From Halegenticoccus tardaugens (GTDB lineage Archaea; Halobacteriota; Halobacteria; Halobacteriales; Haloferacaceae): a stretch of 64,000 nt of DNA. The stretch covers positions 496,001 through 560,000 of the forward strand of contig NZ_SDIC01000002.1 in assembly GCF_004116405.1 (NCBI RefSeq), in the 5' to 3' direction. Of this stretch, positions 52,601-61,234 are shown piece after piece. Under the pieces are notes generated by a model. The model was not told where the DNA came from. It ran no database searches and saw nothing but the letters and a program-made list of their open reading frames with translations. The position numbers and the translations under genes were made by a program. Positions within the stretch are counted from its first letter, which is position 1, and the number at the start of each line of letters is the position of its first letter.

Positions 52601-53365
52601 CTAATAGTTTCGAAGGTTCAACTCAATCCGGTTTGAAATCTGTTGTAGAATATTTGGAATTTCTGATGAATATTTTTCATCAACTAATTCAGTAGCAGGA
52701 CCGGACACACTAATTGCACCGATGACGACCCCACCTTGGTCGAGGATTGGGACTCCGACACACCGCAATCCTTTACCGTACTCTTCGTCGTCAAATGCGA
52801 CGCCGCGCTCGCGGATCTGCTGTAATTCAGCGAAAAGCTCCTCCCTATCGGTAATAGTATTTTCAGACAACCCCGGAAGACCATGCATTTTGAGAATCGA
52901 CTCAACTCGTTCCGTGGACAGCTGTGCAAGTATTGCCTTTCCAGTTGCAGTGCAGTGGAGTTCGTGTACTTCTCCCGCTCTCGTCGAAAGTTGAACCCCG
53001 TCATCAACTCTCGTTCGATACAGATAGACTCCACGACCATGCTCTTCAACGGCAATGTTCCCAAGGAGTTGGGTTTCCTGCGATAGCGCATCAACGTGCT
53101 GCCGCGCGACGTCATAAATCTCGGTGTCCATTCGAACACTCTCACCGAGTTCTAAAAAGCGTAGACTGAGTTTATAGCCCCGATCGCCTTTGACAACGTA
53201 TCCATGTTGACGAAGTGTGCTGAGGTGGTTGTGGACGGTGCTCTTTGAGACGCCTACTTTCTTAGCCAAATCCCCAATACTCGGCTCGGTCGCCGTCTCG
53301 AGTGCTTCAAGTATCGAAAGCAATGTTTCGTCTGACTGTATCGGCCGGGTCGCTTTTTGGGTCAT
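52601..53365 (-). CDS. IclR-family transcription regulator
   Basis: A 254-residue regulator with winged helix (12-70: LLSILEALETATEPSIGDLAKKVGVSKSTVHNHLS across helices) and the effector domain (ending GVPILDQGGVVIGAISVSGP). The GKAILAQLS, GLSENTITD and RERGVAFDDEE stretches are the family ligand pocket. It is the middle member of three IclR genes within 5 kb, upstream of and facing the same direction as the aldehyde dehydrogenase gene's 3' flank. Target unknown. Confidence 0.93.
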   Translation of the reverse strand: MTQKATRPIQSDETLLSILEALETATEPSIGDLAKKVGVSKSTVHNHLSTLRQHGYVVKGDRGYKLSLRFLELGESVRMDTEIYDVARQHVDALSQETQLLGNIAVEEHGRGVYLYRTRVDDGVQLSTRAGEVHELHCTATGKAILAQLSTERVESILKMHGLPGLSENTITDREELFAELQQIRERGVAFDDEEYGKGLRCVGVPILDQGGVVIGAISVSGPATELVDEKYSSEIPNILQQISNRIELNLRNY

Positions 53366-53684
53366 ATTGTCTTTTTCGTGGTCGGACCCAATAGAGCGTT
53401 ACTCAACCGGCAATCGTTCGATGCCGTAGAACGCTCAGTGGACTCCCGAACTCAGGGTACCAATCGCTAATCTTGCATGTCTATAAGACCACTCTACTCA
53501 GAGCCCATACGATGGTTACATCTATAGTACTGTAACGGCGTGAGGTTTCACCGAAGTTGACGTAGAAATGTAAGCCGTTCGTTGTCGTAGAACGAGAGCT
53601 GGAGTAATGCGTACGTGCCAAAAGTGATGTCTCAGTTCGTCAAGAAAATGGAAGAAGATGGAGGCGCTACCCCTGAATAGAGCG
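53366..53684. other. Intergenic stretch, no gene seen
   Basis: It lies between the IclR start and the aldehyde dehydrogenase stop. Short frames show no recognisable motif. Confidence 0.5.
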
Positions 53685-55133
53685 CTAGTAGTTGAGATAC
53701 ACTGTCTTCGTGGTAGTGAAGAAATCCATCCCTGCGTCGCCCTGTTCACGATACGTCTCACTCGAAGACGCTTTCATCCCGCCGAAGGGAACGTGGAGTT
53801 CGAGCCCAGTTGTCTTCTCGTTGACTTTGACGACACCTGCTTCGACATCGTCGACGAACCGGTGAGCCTCCCCGAGTTCCTCAGTAACAATGCTCGCAGC
53901 CAGGCCAAATTTCGTATCGTTCGCAACGGCGACACCCTCATCATACGAACTCACGGGGATAACGGCCACGACTGGTCCGAAAATTTCCTCCTGGGCGATG
54001 CGCATCTCCGAGGAAACGTCCGAGAAGACGGTCGGTTCGACGTAGAACCCCGACTTGTGGCGTTCGTCCTGCGGCACGGATCCGCCAACCTCAAGTGTCG
54101 CACCCTCGGACTGACCGACGTCGATGTACTCGAGCGTCCCGTTCAGTTCGTCCTGACTGATGTGTGGCCCCATATCGTATCCATCGAGTGCTGGGCCGAT
54201 ACTGATGTTCTCCGCGTGTTCGACCAGCGCCTCGACGAATGTTTCGTAGATATCATCGTGAACGATAGCTCGCGATGTCGCGGTGCAGGCCTGTCCAGTG
54301 ACTCCGAACGCGCCATCAGAGACGATTTCGGCCGCGGTATTGACGTCCGCACTCGGCATTACGAGAGTCGGGTTCTTCCCACCCATCTCAAGTTGAACGC
54401 GCTTCCCACCAGCCGCCGCTGTCTCGCCGACCAACTGCCCAACGGACGTGCTCCCCGTGAACGAAATGGCGTCGACGTCCTCGCTCGTTGTGAGGGTCTG
54501 GCCGACCTCGCTTCCGGGGCCGGTGATAACGTTGAGAACGCCGTCAGGGAGACCCGCTTCGTCGAGACACTTCGCGATAAGGGACGCAACAATTGGTGCC
54601 TGCGATGCAGGCTTTAGAACGACGGTATTACCAGTTGCAAGCGCGGGCGCGAGTTTCCACGTCGGAATTGCAATCGGATAGTTCCACGGTGTGATGAGCC
54701 CGACGGTCCCAAGCGGTTCGGTCTTCGTCTGGAGGCGGGTATCTCGGGAACTCGACGATTTGACCTCACCGCCGAGGTCGTTGGCCTTCTCACCGTAATA
54801 GTAGAGGATATCGACTGCCCGAGCGACTTCACCGGACGCCTCCGGGAGTGCCTTCCCCTCCTCGCGAGAGAGCGTTTCAGCGAGTTCGTTGGCTTGACCT
54901 CCAAGCAGGGACGCAGCACGGCGAAGAATCGAGCCGCGCTCCGGTGCTGGCGTTTGCTCCCATTTCGGTTGTGCTTCGACTGCGGCTTCGATAGCGCGCT
55001 TTGTGTCGGCAGCAGTTGACTGGGGGAAGGTCCCGACCACGTCGCTCGGGTTTGCTGGGTTGTGTACCTTGAACCGCTCGCCTGATTCTGAGTCCATCCA
55101 CTGACCGTTACAGTAGTTCTCGTAGGCTGGCAT
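53685..55133 (-). CDS. Aldehyde dehydrogenase, 2-oxoglutarate-semialdehyde/succinate-semialdehyde-like
   Basis: 482 residues from the ATG at 55133. Catalytic N151 (PWNY), E249 (LEMGGK) and C283 (GQACTATSR). The N-terminal YCNGQWMDSESGERFKVHNPANP and the pattern TEPLGTVGLITPWNYPIAIPTWK resemble the branch with 2-oxoglutarate semialdehyde (2,5-dioxovalerate) dehydrogenases. It would finish a pathway that yields such a semialdehyde. It is flanked by IclR genes; the divergent amidohydrolase operon is 1.2 kb away. Confidence 0.9.
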   Translation of the reverse strand: MPAYENYCNGQWMDSESGERFKVHNPANPSDVVGTFPQSTAADTKRAIEAAVEAQPKWEQTPAPERGSILRRAASLLGGQANELAETLSREEGKALPEASGEVARAVDILYYYGEKANDLGGEVKSSSSRDTRLQTKTEPLGTVGLITPWNYPIAIPTWKLAPALATGNTVVLKPASQAPIVASLIAKCLDEAGLPDGVLNVITGPGSEVGQTLTTSEDVDAISFTGSTSVGQLVGETAAAGGKRVQLEMGGKNPTLVMPSADVNTAAEIVSDGAFGVTGQACTATSRAIVHDDIYETFVEALVEHAENISIGPALDGYDMGPHISQDELNGTLEYIDVGQSEGATLEVGGSVPQDERHKSGFYVEPTVFSDVSSEMRIAQEEIFGPVVAVIPVSSYDEGVAVANDTKFGLAASIVTEELGEAHRFVDDVEAGVVKVNEKTTGLELHVPFGGMKASSSETYREQGDAGMDFFTTTKTVYLNY

Positions 55134-55210
55134 CAAAACGAACAATCTGAGTTCGAACACTAATAGTTACTGGTGAAGACAACATCTGCAGGAAGCGCGG
55201 CAGGAGTATT

Positions 55211-55990
55211 TTAGCGAGCGTTGTAGTTGAGCTCGATGATGTTTACAGACGAGAGTAACTTGTCTCGGAGTTCTGCCTCCACTTTCGGCTCCTCTAACCG
55301 ATGCGCGGGCCCCGACACACTCAATCCGCCGAGTACCCGTCCGTTATCGTCCAGTATCGGGGCTGAGATGGTCTGCATCCCGGTATTGTACTCACCGCGT
55401 TCGAAGCTGACACCACTTTCGCGGACCTCTTCGAGCTCCTGTGAGAGTTCTTCTCTGTCAGTAATGGTATTGTCGGTACGTGCAGGAAGCCCGTGCGTGT
55501 CGAGAATATCTTCGACTCGTTCGTCAGAGTAGTTCGCCAGCATCGCTTTGCCAGCACCTGAGCAGTGCATATGAAAGTACGACCCCGGACTCCAGTCGTA
55601 CTTGATACTCTCGTTACTCTGCACAGCGTCGAGGGCGACGCACCTTCCGTTTTCCTCGACGCAAAGCGTCACACTCTCACTACTCGACTCTTCGGCCAGT
55701 TTCTGGATCTCCGGACGCGCGACTTGATAGAGCGGAATGCGGTCACGAACTCTGCCGCCAAGTTCGAGATAGCGGAGCCCCAGTTCGTACTTGCCGTTCG
55801 TCCGGACGATGTACCCCAGCTGGGCGAGTGTACTCAGGTAGTCGTGAACTACACTCTGTGGGCGGTCGATTTGCTCGGCAATCTCGGTCACGCCCGCTGT
55901 TCCGATAGTGTCTAGCGCACTGACGATTTCGTCCATCGTCAATAACGCTTTCACGGGCCTGTTTGCGTCGTCGGTCATGAAGGTACCCAT
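55211..55990 (-). CDS. IclR-family transcription regulator
   Basis: A 259-residue regulator (259 from the ATG at 55990; an in-frame ATG at 55978 is an alternative). The winged helix covers about 16-75 and the effector domain runs to the end, with GKAMLANYS, RTDNTITD and SGVSFERGE. It is divergent from the amidohydrolase-Rieske-BCCT operon, whose promoter region holds a perfect inverted repeat (56211-56226), and it sits upstream of the aldehyde dehydrogenase gene on the same strand. It probably controls one or both. Confidence 0.93.
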   Translation of the reverse strand: MGTFMTDDANRPVKALLTMDEIVSALDTIGTAGVTEIAEQIDRPQSVVHDYLSTLAQLGYIVRTNGKYELGLRYLELGGRVRDRIPLYQVARPEIQKLAEESSSESVTLCVEENGRCVALDAVQSNESIKYDWSPGSYFHMHCSGAGKAMLANYSDERVEDILDTHGLPARTDNTITDREELSQELEEVRESGVSFERGEYNTGMQTISAPILDDNGRVLGGLSVSGPAHRLEEPKVEAELRDKLLSSVNIIELNYNAR

Positions 55991-56210
55991 GCGATGATGT
56001 CACAAAAATCATTCGGAATTATCGAATTCGTAGATTCTCGATTTCCACACTACACGGGGGTTGGCCGAGTTTCGAACTTTCATATTGCCTGAATCGGGCA
56101 TACTTCGGGGCTCTCTGTCGAATATCGATTATCCTCAGTGTCGATTCGGCTATCGTGAATTACGTAGCTATGATTTAAGTATGGATCGAGGATTCAGCGA
56201 TTCTCGAACC

Positions 56211-56278
56211 GACCGAATTCTCGGTCAGTATCTCCTCTCCCCACAGAAATCGAAATCGAGCTATGCCAAGATTTATAT
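56211..56278 (+). promoter_or_regulatory. Promoter of the amidohydrolase operon with a candidate operator
   Basis: GACCGA ATTC TCGGTC (56211-56226) is a perfect inverted repeat. About 45 nt downstream, ATTTATAT (56271-56278) is a TATA element about 34 nt before the ATG at 56308. A GGGG stretch precedes the start. The repeat is a plausible site for the divergent IclR protein. Confidence 0.5.
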
Positions 56279-56307
56279 GGAAGATCATGTAATAGGGGAA
56301 CGGAACC

Positions 56308-57420
56308 ATGGGAAAGAGTAACCTAGGGGAGATTGTCCATCCAGACTCGGGTACTGAGATGATGCTAGTCGATGCAGATATCCATCAACGGTGGGCCGAC
56401 GACGAAGCTATCGTCAAATATCTTCCCAAACGGTATCAGGACGACGGAATCGTCGCTCCGGAACTACTCTACCGGAATCCAGGGGGATTTTTAAAACAGG
56501 ATGAAATACCGGAAGATGGTGGAAAACCGGGGTCTGACATCGAGAAAATTGTTGAGGATCACCTCGACAAGCACGGTATTGACTACGGGATTTTCACCGG
56601 TAACTCGTGGTTCAACCTCGCAGCACTCCCAAACCGTGACTATGCCAACGAACTAGCACGGGCATACAACGAATGGTTGATCGAAGAATGTCTCACGGTT
56701 GATGAACGGTTCCTCGGCTCGATGTACGTGGCCCCGAAGGCGCCAGAGAAAGGCGCCAAGTTAATCAGAGAGTACGGGTCTCATCCACAAATTCGTCAGG
56801 TGATGCTCCCGGGTGGTGCAGAAGTTCCATACGGTCGGCCACAGTACTGGCCGCTGTACGAGGCCGCAGAAGAGATGAACCTCGCGATTGCTGTCCATCC
56901 CTTCTCCGAAGGCCACGGGACGAGTAACGCACCAACCGGTGCAGGCCACCCGAATTCGTATATCGAGTGGCATACACTTCTCGGGGCGTACTACATGGGC
57001 CAGCTCGCGAGCGTCGTCACTGAAGGTGTGTTCGTCGAGTATCCCGACCTCCGCTTTGCGTTCATCGAGGGCGGTTACGGGTGGCTTCCGCACTTTATGT
57101 GGCGTCTCGATAAGAACTGGAAAGGCCTCCGCTCACAAGCCCCCTGGTTAGAAGAGAGACCGAGCCACTACATCCGCAAGAACGTCTGGTTCGCGACTCA
57201 ACCTATCGAGGAGCCCGAAAAGCCAGAGTACCACGACCAGATCCTCGAGATGATGCACGCGGACGAAACTCTCATCTTCGCGAGCGATTACCCCCACTGG
57301 GACGGCGATGACCCGATGTGGGGGCTCCCGCCCATGGATGAGGAGATGGAACGCGCCATCAAATACGAGAACGCGATGGAACTTTGGGACCTTCCCGCCG
57401 ACCCCTCAGAGCTGAACTAA
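56308..57420 (+). CDS. Amidohydrolase-related metal-dependent hydrolase/decarboxylase (PF04909 type)
   Basis: A 370-residue TIM-barrel protein. It begins with the metal-site motif VDADIHQRW (D22, D24, H26) and has AVHPFSEG (H197), FIEGGYGWLPHFMWRLDK (E254 region) and FASDYPHWDGD (D327). This set is that of the Amidohydrolase_2 family (ACMSD, gamma-resorcylate decarboxylase and related enzymes), which decarboxylate or hydrate acids, or hydrolyse amides or lactones. It is first of three genes: the Rieske gene starts 2 nt after its stop and the BCCT gene follows. The exact reaction is unknown. Confidence 0.85.
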   Translation: MGKSNLGEIVHPDSGTEMMLVDADIHQRWADDEAIVKYLPKRYQDDGIVAPELLYRNPGGFLKQDEIPEDGGKPGSDIEKIVEDHLDKHGIDYGIFTGNSWFNLAALPNRDYANELARAYNEWLIEECLTVDERFLGSMYVAPKAPEKGAKLIREYGSHPQIRQVMLPGGAEVPYGRPQYWPLYEAAEEMNLAIAVHPFSEGHGTSNAPTGAGHPNSYIEWHTLLGAYYMGQLASVVTEGVFVEYPDLRFAFIEGGYGWLPHFMWRLDKNWKGLRSQAPWLEERPSHYIRKNVWFATQPIEEPEKPEYHDQILEMMHADETLIFASDYPHWDGDDPMWGLPPMDEEMERAIKYENAMELWDLPADPSELN

Positions 57421-57422
57421 CG

Positions 57423-57941
57423 ATGACGAAAAAGCGCTTCGAACTCTGTCCGGCAGACGAACTACCGCCCGGCGACCGTCGTATCGAAACCCTCGATGGG
57501 TTCTCGGTTGGCGTATTCAACGTCGATGGCGAGTACTATGCGATGAAGAACGACTGTCCTCACCAGCGTGCTCCTCTCTGTGAGGGGAAGCTAACAGGAA
57601 CGAACAGGTCTGACACCGCCGGCGAGTACAACTGGGAACGTGACGGGCAAATCGTCACCTGCCCGTGGCACGGCTGGGAGTTCGACGTGACTACCGGTGA
57701 GTCCGTGTTCAACCCCCACCGCGTGAAGGCCAAAACGTTCGAGGCAACAGTCGAAACATCCGAGGAGGATACTGGATATAGTGCAACCTCGACCAACGGG
57801 AGCGTGTCCGACAGCAAGGCTGATATGGTTTCCGATGGGGGGAGCTGTGACGGATGCGGTCACCATATCGAAGGGTCGGAACCTCCCGTCGAAACGTATG
57901 ACGTCGAAGTCGAACAGGGTACCGTGGTGGTGTACGTCTGA
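57423..57941 (+). CDS. Rieske [2Fe-2S] protein with an extra C-terminal Cys/His knuckle
   Basis: 172 residues from the ATG at 57423. The Rieske ligands are C45/H47 (DCPHQRAPLC) and C80/H83 (VTCPWHGW). The length fits a Rieske ferredoxin or electron-transfer subunit, not an oxygenase. After residue 115, in what should be a short C-terminal sheet, lies a polar insertion and SCDGCGHH (C142, C145, H147, H148), a possible second metal site, before the final strand VETYDVEVEQGTVVVYV. I do not know this module. It is coupled to the amidohydrolase (2-nt gap) and its stop shares one base with the BCCT start. Confidence 0.85.
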   Translation: MTKKRFELCPADELPPGDRRIETLDGFSVGVFNVDGEYYAMKNDCPHQRAPLCEGKLTGTNRSDTAGEYNWERDGQIVTCPWHGWEFDVTTGESVFNPHRVKAKTFEATVETSEEDTGYSATSTNGSVSDSKADMVSDGGSCDGCGHHIEGSEPPVETYDVEVEQGTVVVYV

Positions 57942-59575
57942 TGTCGAGAGAGAATCGCTCACTCATCAGTACGTTCCGTGAGGAGACAGATGGCATCGTC
58001 TTCGGCATTGGTGCCCTGTTGACCATCCTCGCAATCGGTGCAATCGCAATTCGTCCGACGGCGACTGGAGACGTACTTACCGCCGCCAACACGTTCCTGT
58101 GGAAGGAAGTTGGCTGGCTGTACCTCTGGGCGATGTTCCTCGCTGTTGCGTTCTGCCTGTGGCTCATGATCGGGCCGTGGGGGAAAATAAAGCTGGGAGG
58201 CCCCGACGAGAACCCCGAGTTCACGTTCTACCAATTCTTCGCGATGCTGTTCTCTGCGGGGCTATCGACCGGTCTCGTGTTCTATGGGCCCGCGGAGGCG
58301 CTCTTCCACTACGCTTCGGGCCCACCGTTCCTGTCGGCAAGTGCGGAGAGCGGTGCGATAATCCCCGGCGCGGTCCAGTACACTCTGCTCCACTGGGGTA
58401 TCTCCCCGTGGTCTGCGTATCTTACGATCGGTGTTACTATCGCGTACTACGTCCACCGCCGCGACGCCCCGATCAAACCCTCAACCATCTTCGCACCCTT
58501 CATTGGCGTCAGTAATCTCGACAAAGACTGGGTGAAGTTCCTCGACATCGGCATTGTTGTCGTGAGTGTCGGCGGCGTCGCCGTGTCGCTCGGGTTCGTC
58601 GTCACGCAGTTCATGACCGGACTATCGTACAACTGGGGATTACAGTTTGGTGACCTCGGAACTATTCTCATCACGGTCGGGCTGACCGTCGGCTTCACCG
58701 CCTCGGCAGCCCTCGGGGTCAAGAAAGGCATTCGTCGCGTGTCGTCGTTTAATATGTACCTGTTCGCGGCTCTGCTTGCGGTCGCGTTCATTTTCGGTCC
58801 CACCGCGTTCCTGCTTAACCTTGGGTCGGAAGCGTTCGGCGGCTACGTCACCGAGTTTATTGAAATGAGCCTCTATTCGAACGTCGAAAACGGCTCAGAG
58901 TGGGTCGGTGCGTGGACCGTGTTCTACTGGGCGTGGTGGTTCTCGTTCGCTCCCATGATCGGTATCTTCATCGCCCGTATCTGCCGCGGACGGACGATCA
59001 GACAGGTCGTGTTTGCCGGCATAGTCGGGACGAGTGCAGCGTCCTTCCCGTGGTTCGTCGTCATGGGGGGCTCGTCGCTGTGGGCACAAAACAGTGGGCA
59101 AGTGAACATTCTAGGAGTCGTCTCGGAGTACGGCATCGAAGTTGCAGGGTTTCCTCTGTTCGAACACATAATGCCGTTCGGGCAGGTGTTCTCCGCGCTG
59201 TACCTGCTGTTGGTGCTTACGTTCCTCATCACCACTGTGGACTCGACGACGCTCAGCCTCGCGATGTTCACCACGGGCGGTGACTCGAACCCACCGACTG
59301 CGAACCGAATCGCGTGGGGTATGCTCGTCGGCCTTCTCACGTCTGTTCTCCTCATTACGGGAGGTCTCGCCGCACTGAAAGACCTCGTGGTCCTGGTGGG
59401 CCTTCCCATCGCAATTGTGGTGGGGTGCTGTATCGTCGGACTCACGATGGAGTTGGAACAGCAAAACCCTGTTCTCTTCACAGAGCGATACGGCTCAGAC
59501 ACGGGTGAACAGCCTGAAAGCGTCAGCCTCGTCGACTACCTGTCGACGCGACGATCCGAGAGTTCGAGCGATTGA
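57941..59575 (+). CDS. BCCT-family (betaine/carnitine/choline) transporter
   Basis: A 544-residue permease with twelve hydrophobic helices. The conserved BCCT helix reads WTVFYWAWWFSFAPMIGIFIARICRGRTIRQ across its length, and an early GPWGKIKLGG loop follows TM2. BCCT carriers take up glycine betaine, choline, carnitine and related quaternary or zwitterionic amines, by Na+ or H+ symport or exchange. Its ATG overlaps the Rieske stop (TGATG), so it belongs to the amidohydrolase-Rieske operon and names the probable substrate class. Osmoprotectant uptake alone would not need those enzymes. Confidence 0.93.
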   Translation: MSRENRSLISTFREETDGIVFGIGALLTILAIGAIAIRPTATGDVLTAANTFLWKEVGWLYLWAMFLAVAFCLWLMIGPWGKIKLGGPDENPEFTFYQFFAMLFSAGLSTGLVFYGPAEALFHYASGPPFLSASAESGAIIPGAVQYTLLHWGISPWSAYLTIGVTIAYYVHRRDAPIKPSTIFAPFIGVSNLDKDWVKFLDIGIVVVSVGGVAVSLGFVVTQFMTGLSYNWGLQFGDLGTILITVGLTVGFTASAALGVKKGIRRVSSFNMYLFAALLAVAFIFGPTAFLLNLGSEAFGGYVTEFIEMSLYSNVENGSEWVGAWTVFYWAWWFSFAPMIGIFIARICRGRTIRQVVFAGIVGTSAASFPWFVVMGGSSLWAQNSGQVNILGVVSEYGIEVAGFPLFEHIMPFGQVFSALYLLLVLTFLITTVDSTTLSLAMFTTGGDSNPPTANRIAWGMLVGLLTSVLLITGGLAALKDLVVLVGLPIAIVVGCCIVGLTMELEQQNPVLFTERYGSDTGEQPESVSLVDYLSTRRSESSSD

Positions 59576-59964
59576 ATGCTCACCTTCGTATCGCACTTGT
59601 TATTGGCCCTCTTCGATGGAAAATTCGAGCGATGCCGATTGGGTCGAATCAGCAGAGTCGTGCTCGGTTGAGCTACGACACACCGGATGTCGACAGCGAA
59701 TCCGATGCTAACGGCCTTCGTTGAGGGCAAATTAGCACGAAACCGTGCCGTCTCCAAAGATTATATACCGTTTTGCATGAACATTATATGTGAACCGCTG
59801 ACAGCCAACTGGATCCGTGATGTGAGCGTCCCTCACGTGCTGACAGATGTTCAGATGCTCACGAAGAGTATACTAATGTCGGTGATAGCCACCACTACGA
59901 ATTCGATGAATAGACGAAGCGTTCACCAGAACAACCAGCACAGGTCTCAAACAGGAGGTCGAGT
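59576..59964. other. Leader region before the enolase-superfamily gene
   Basis: Two TATA-like sequences (GATTATATA, about 59759-59767, and ACATTATATG, about 59780-59790) lie about 200 nt upstream of the next start. A 65-codon frame from the ATG at 59777 overlaps that gene's start by 10 nt, but I do not recognise it. The long leader may be regulatory or contain a small gene; no decision is possible. Confidence 0.4.
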
Positions 59965-61086
59965 ATGCAAATAGAATCGATTGATGTTTACCAAGTTGAT
60001 CTTCCCTACTCGGGTGGCGTCTACCACCTTTCCGGCGGCCGAACCTACTCGGAGTTCGATGCGACCGTTGTCCGACTCGTCACCGACGACGGCTTGGAAG
60101 GGTGGGGAGAATCGACTCCGTTTGGGCCGAACTACATCGCCGCCCACGCACGCGGCGTCCGGGCTGGCATCGAAGAGATGGCAGACTCATTGCTTGGGTG
60201 TGACCCACGTCACGTTGACCGAGTGAACGAGACGATGGACCGGTCGTTAGTGGGCCACAACCATGCAAAGACTGCTATCGACGTGGCGTGTTGGGACCTG
60301 TTCGGAAAAGCGGTCGATATGCCGGTATGTGACCTTCTGGGTGGCAGTACGAACGCGAGTATGAACCTTATTTCCTCTATTCACGCTGGCGACCCGGAAG
60401 ACATGCGTCAGAGAGTCGCCGAATACCGCGACAGAGGGTACAAGGGCCACTCGGTCAAGATTGGTGCACCGCAATCGGAAGGTGGTCCCAGTCTGGATGC
60501 AACTCGGATCGAGCAAGCGCTGGCGGACGCCGAGAATGACGAGTTCTACATCGTTGACGGCAACGGCGGATTGGCAGCCGAACATATGCTACGCGTACTC
60601 AATCTCGTACCTTCAGGCCTTGACTTCGTACTGGAGAATCCCTGTGAGACGTGGCGAGAAAACCTCTCTCTACGGCGTCGAAGTAACATTCCGATGTTCT
60701 TCGACGAACTGGCGGACGGCGACGAGGCGATTATACGGGCGATCGCGGATGACGCGGTCGACGGTATCGGGCTGAAAATATCGACGAGTGGCGGGTTGAC
60801 GCGAGGTCGCCGACACCGCGATATGTGTCTCGCCGCCGGTCTCCCAGTCAGTGTCCAGGCAACGACGGGCTCAGAAATAGCGTTCGCTGCGCTCGCCCAT
60901 TTGGGTCAGACTGTGCCGCCGGATATGCTGCGGTGCGTTCTCGATTCGAGTGACATGGTGACTACCCAAATCGCTGAGTTCGATGCCAACGTATCTAACG
61001 GCGAAGCGACGGTGTCCGAGACGCCCGGCTTAGGGATACAAGTCGACCGGAGTGTCCTCGGTGAGCCGACGGCTTCGTACTCATAG
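59965..61086 (+). CDS. Mandelate-racemase/muconate-lactonizing-type enzyme (HpbD-like)
   Basis: A 373-residue enolase-superfamily protein: base K165 (HSVKIGA), metal ligands D198 and N200 region (IVDGNGG), E224 (LENPC), D248 (FFDEL), and the second base K271 (GLKIST). This K / D / E / D / K arrangement with short SVKIG is like 4-hydroxyproline-betaine 2-epimerase and cis-3-hydroxyproline dehydratase. It follows the BCCT operon and may racemise or dehydrate the imported compound. The HpbD-like reading is from features and context, not a search. Confidence 0.82.
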   Translation: MQIESIDVYQVDLPYSGGVYHLSGGRTYSEFDATVVRLVTDDGLEGWGESTPFGPNYIAAHARGVRAGIEEMADSLLGCDPRHVDRVNETMDRSLVGHNHAKTAIDVACWDLFGKAVDMPVCDLLGGSTNASMNLISSIHAGDPEDMRQRVAEYRDRGYKGHSVKIGAPQSEGGPSLDATRIEQALADAENDEFYIVDGNGGLAAEHMLRVLNLVPSGLDFVLENPCETWRENLSLRRRSNIPMFFDELADGDEAIIRAIADDAVDGIGLKISTSGGLTRGRRHRDMCLAAGLPVSVQATTGSEIAFAALAHLGQTVPPDMLRCVLDSSDMVTTQIAEFDANVSNGEATVSETPGLGIQVDRSVLGEPTASYS

Positions 61087-61234
61087 ATTATCGTAGGCGA
61101 TCGAATTGTGATTCGAGAAAATAGTTTTTCCGAATAATCTTCGGTGATTTGTCCCCAGATCGTTCTAGGTTAGAAGCTCCCAAATTACCGACTCACATAA
61201 GAATTATTGCGCCGGAGCGAATGTCGTGAAGCGT

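Noticed and set aside
52432..52695. 87-codon low-GC plus-strand frame
   Set aside because: Its 3' part is antisense to the end of the IclR gene, and it has no recognisable motif.
59777..59974. 65-codon frame upstream of the HpbD-like gene
   Set aside because: It has an ATG and two TATA-like sequences, but no recognised motif and overlaps the next start; kept only as a remark.
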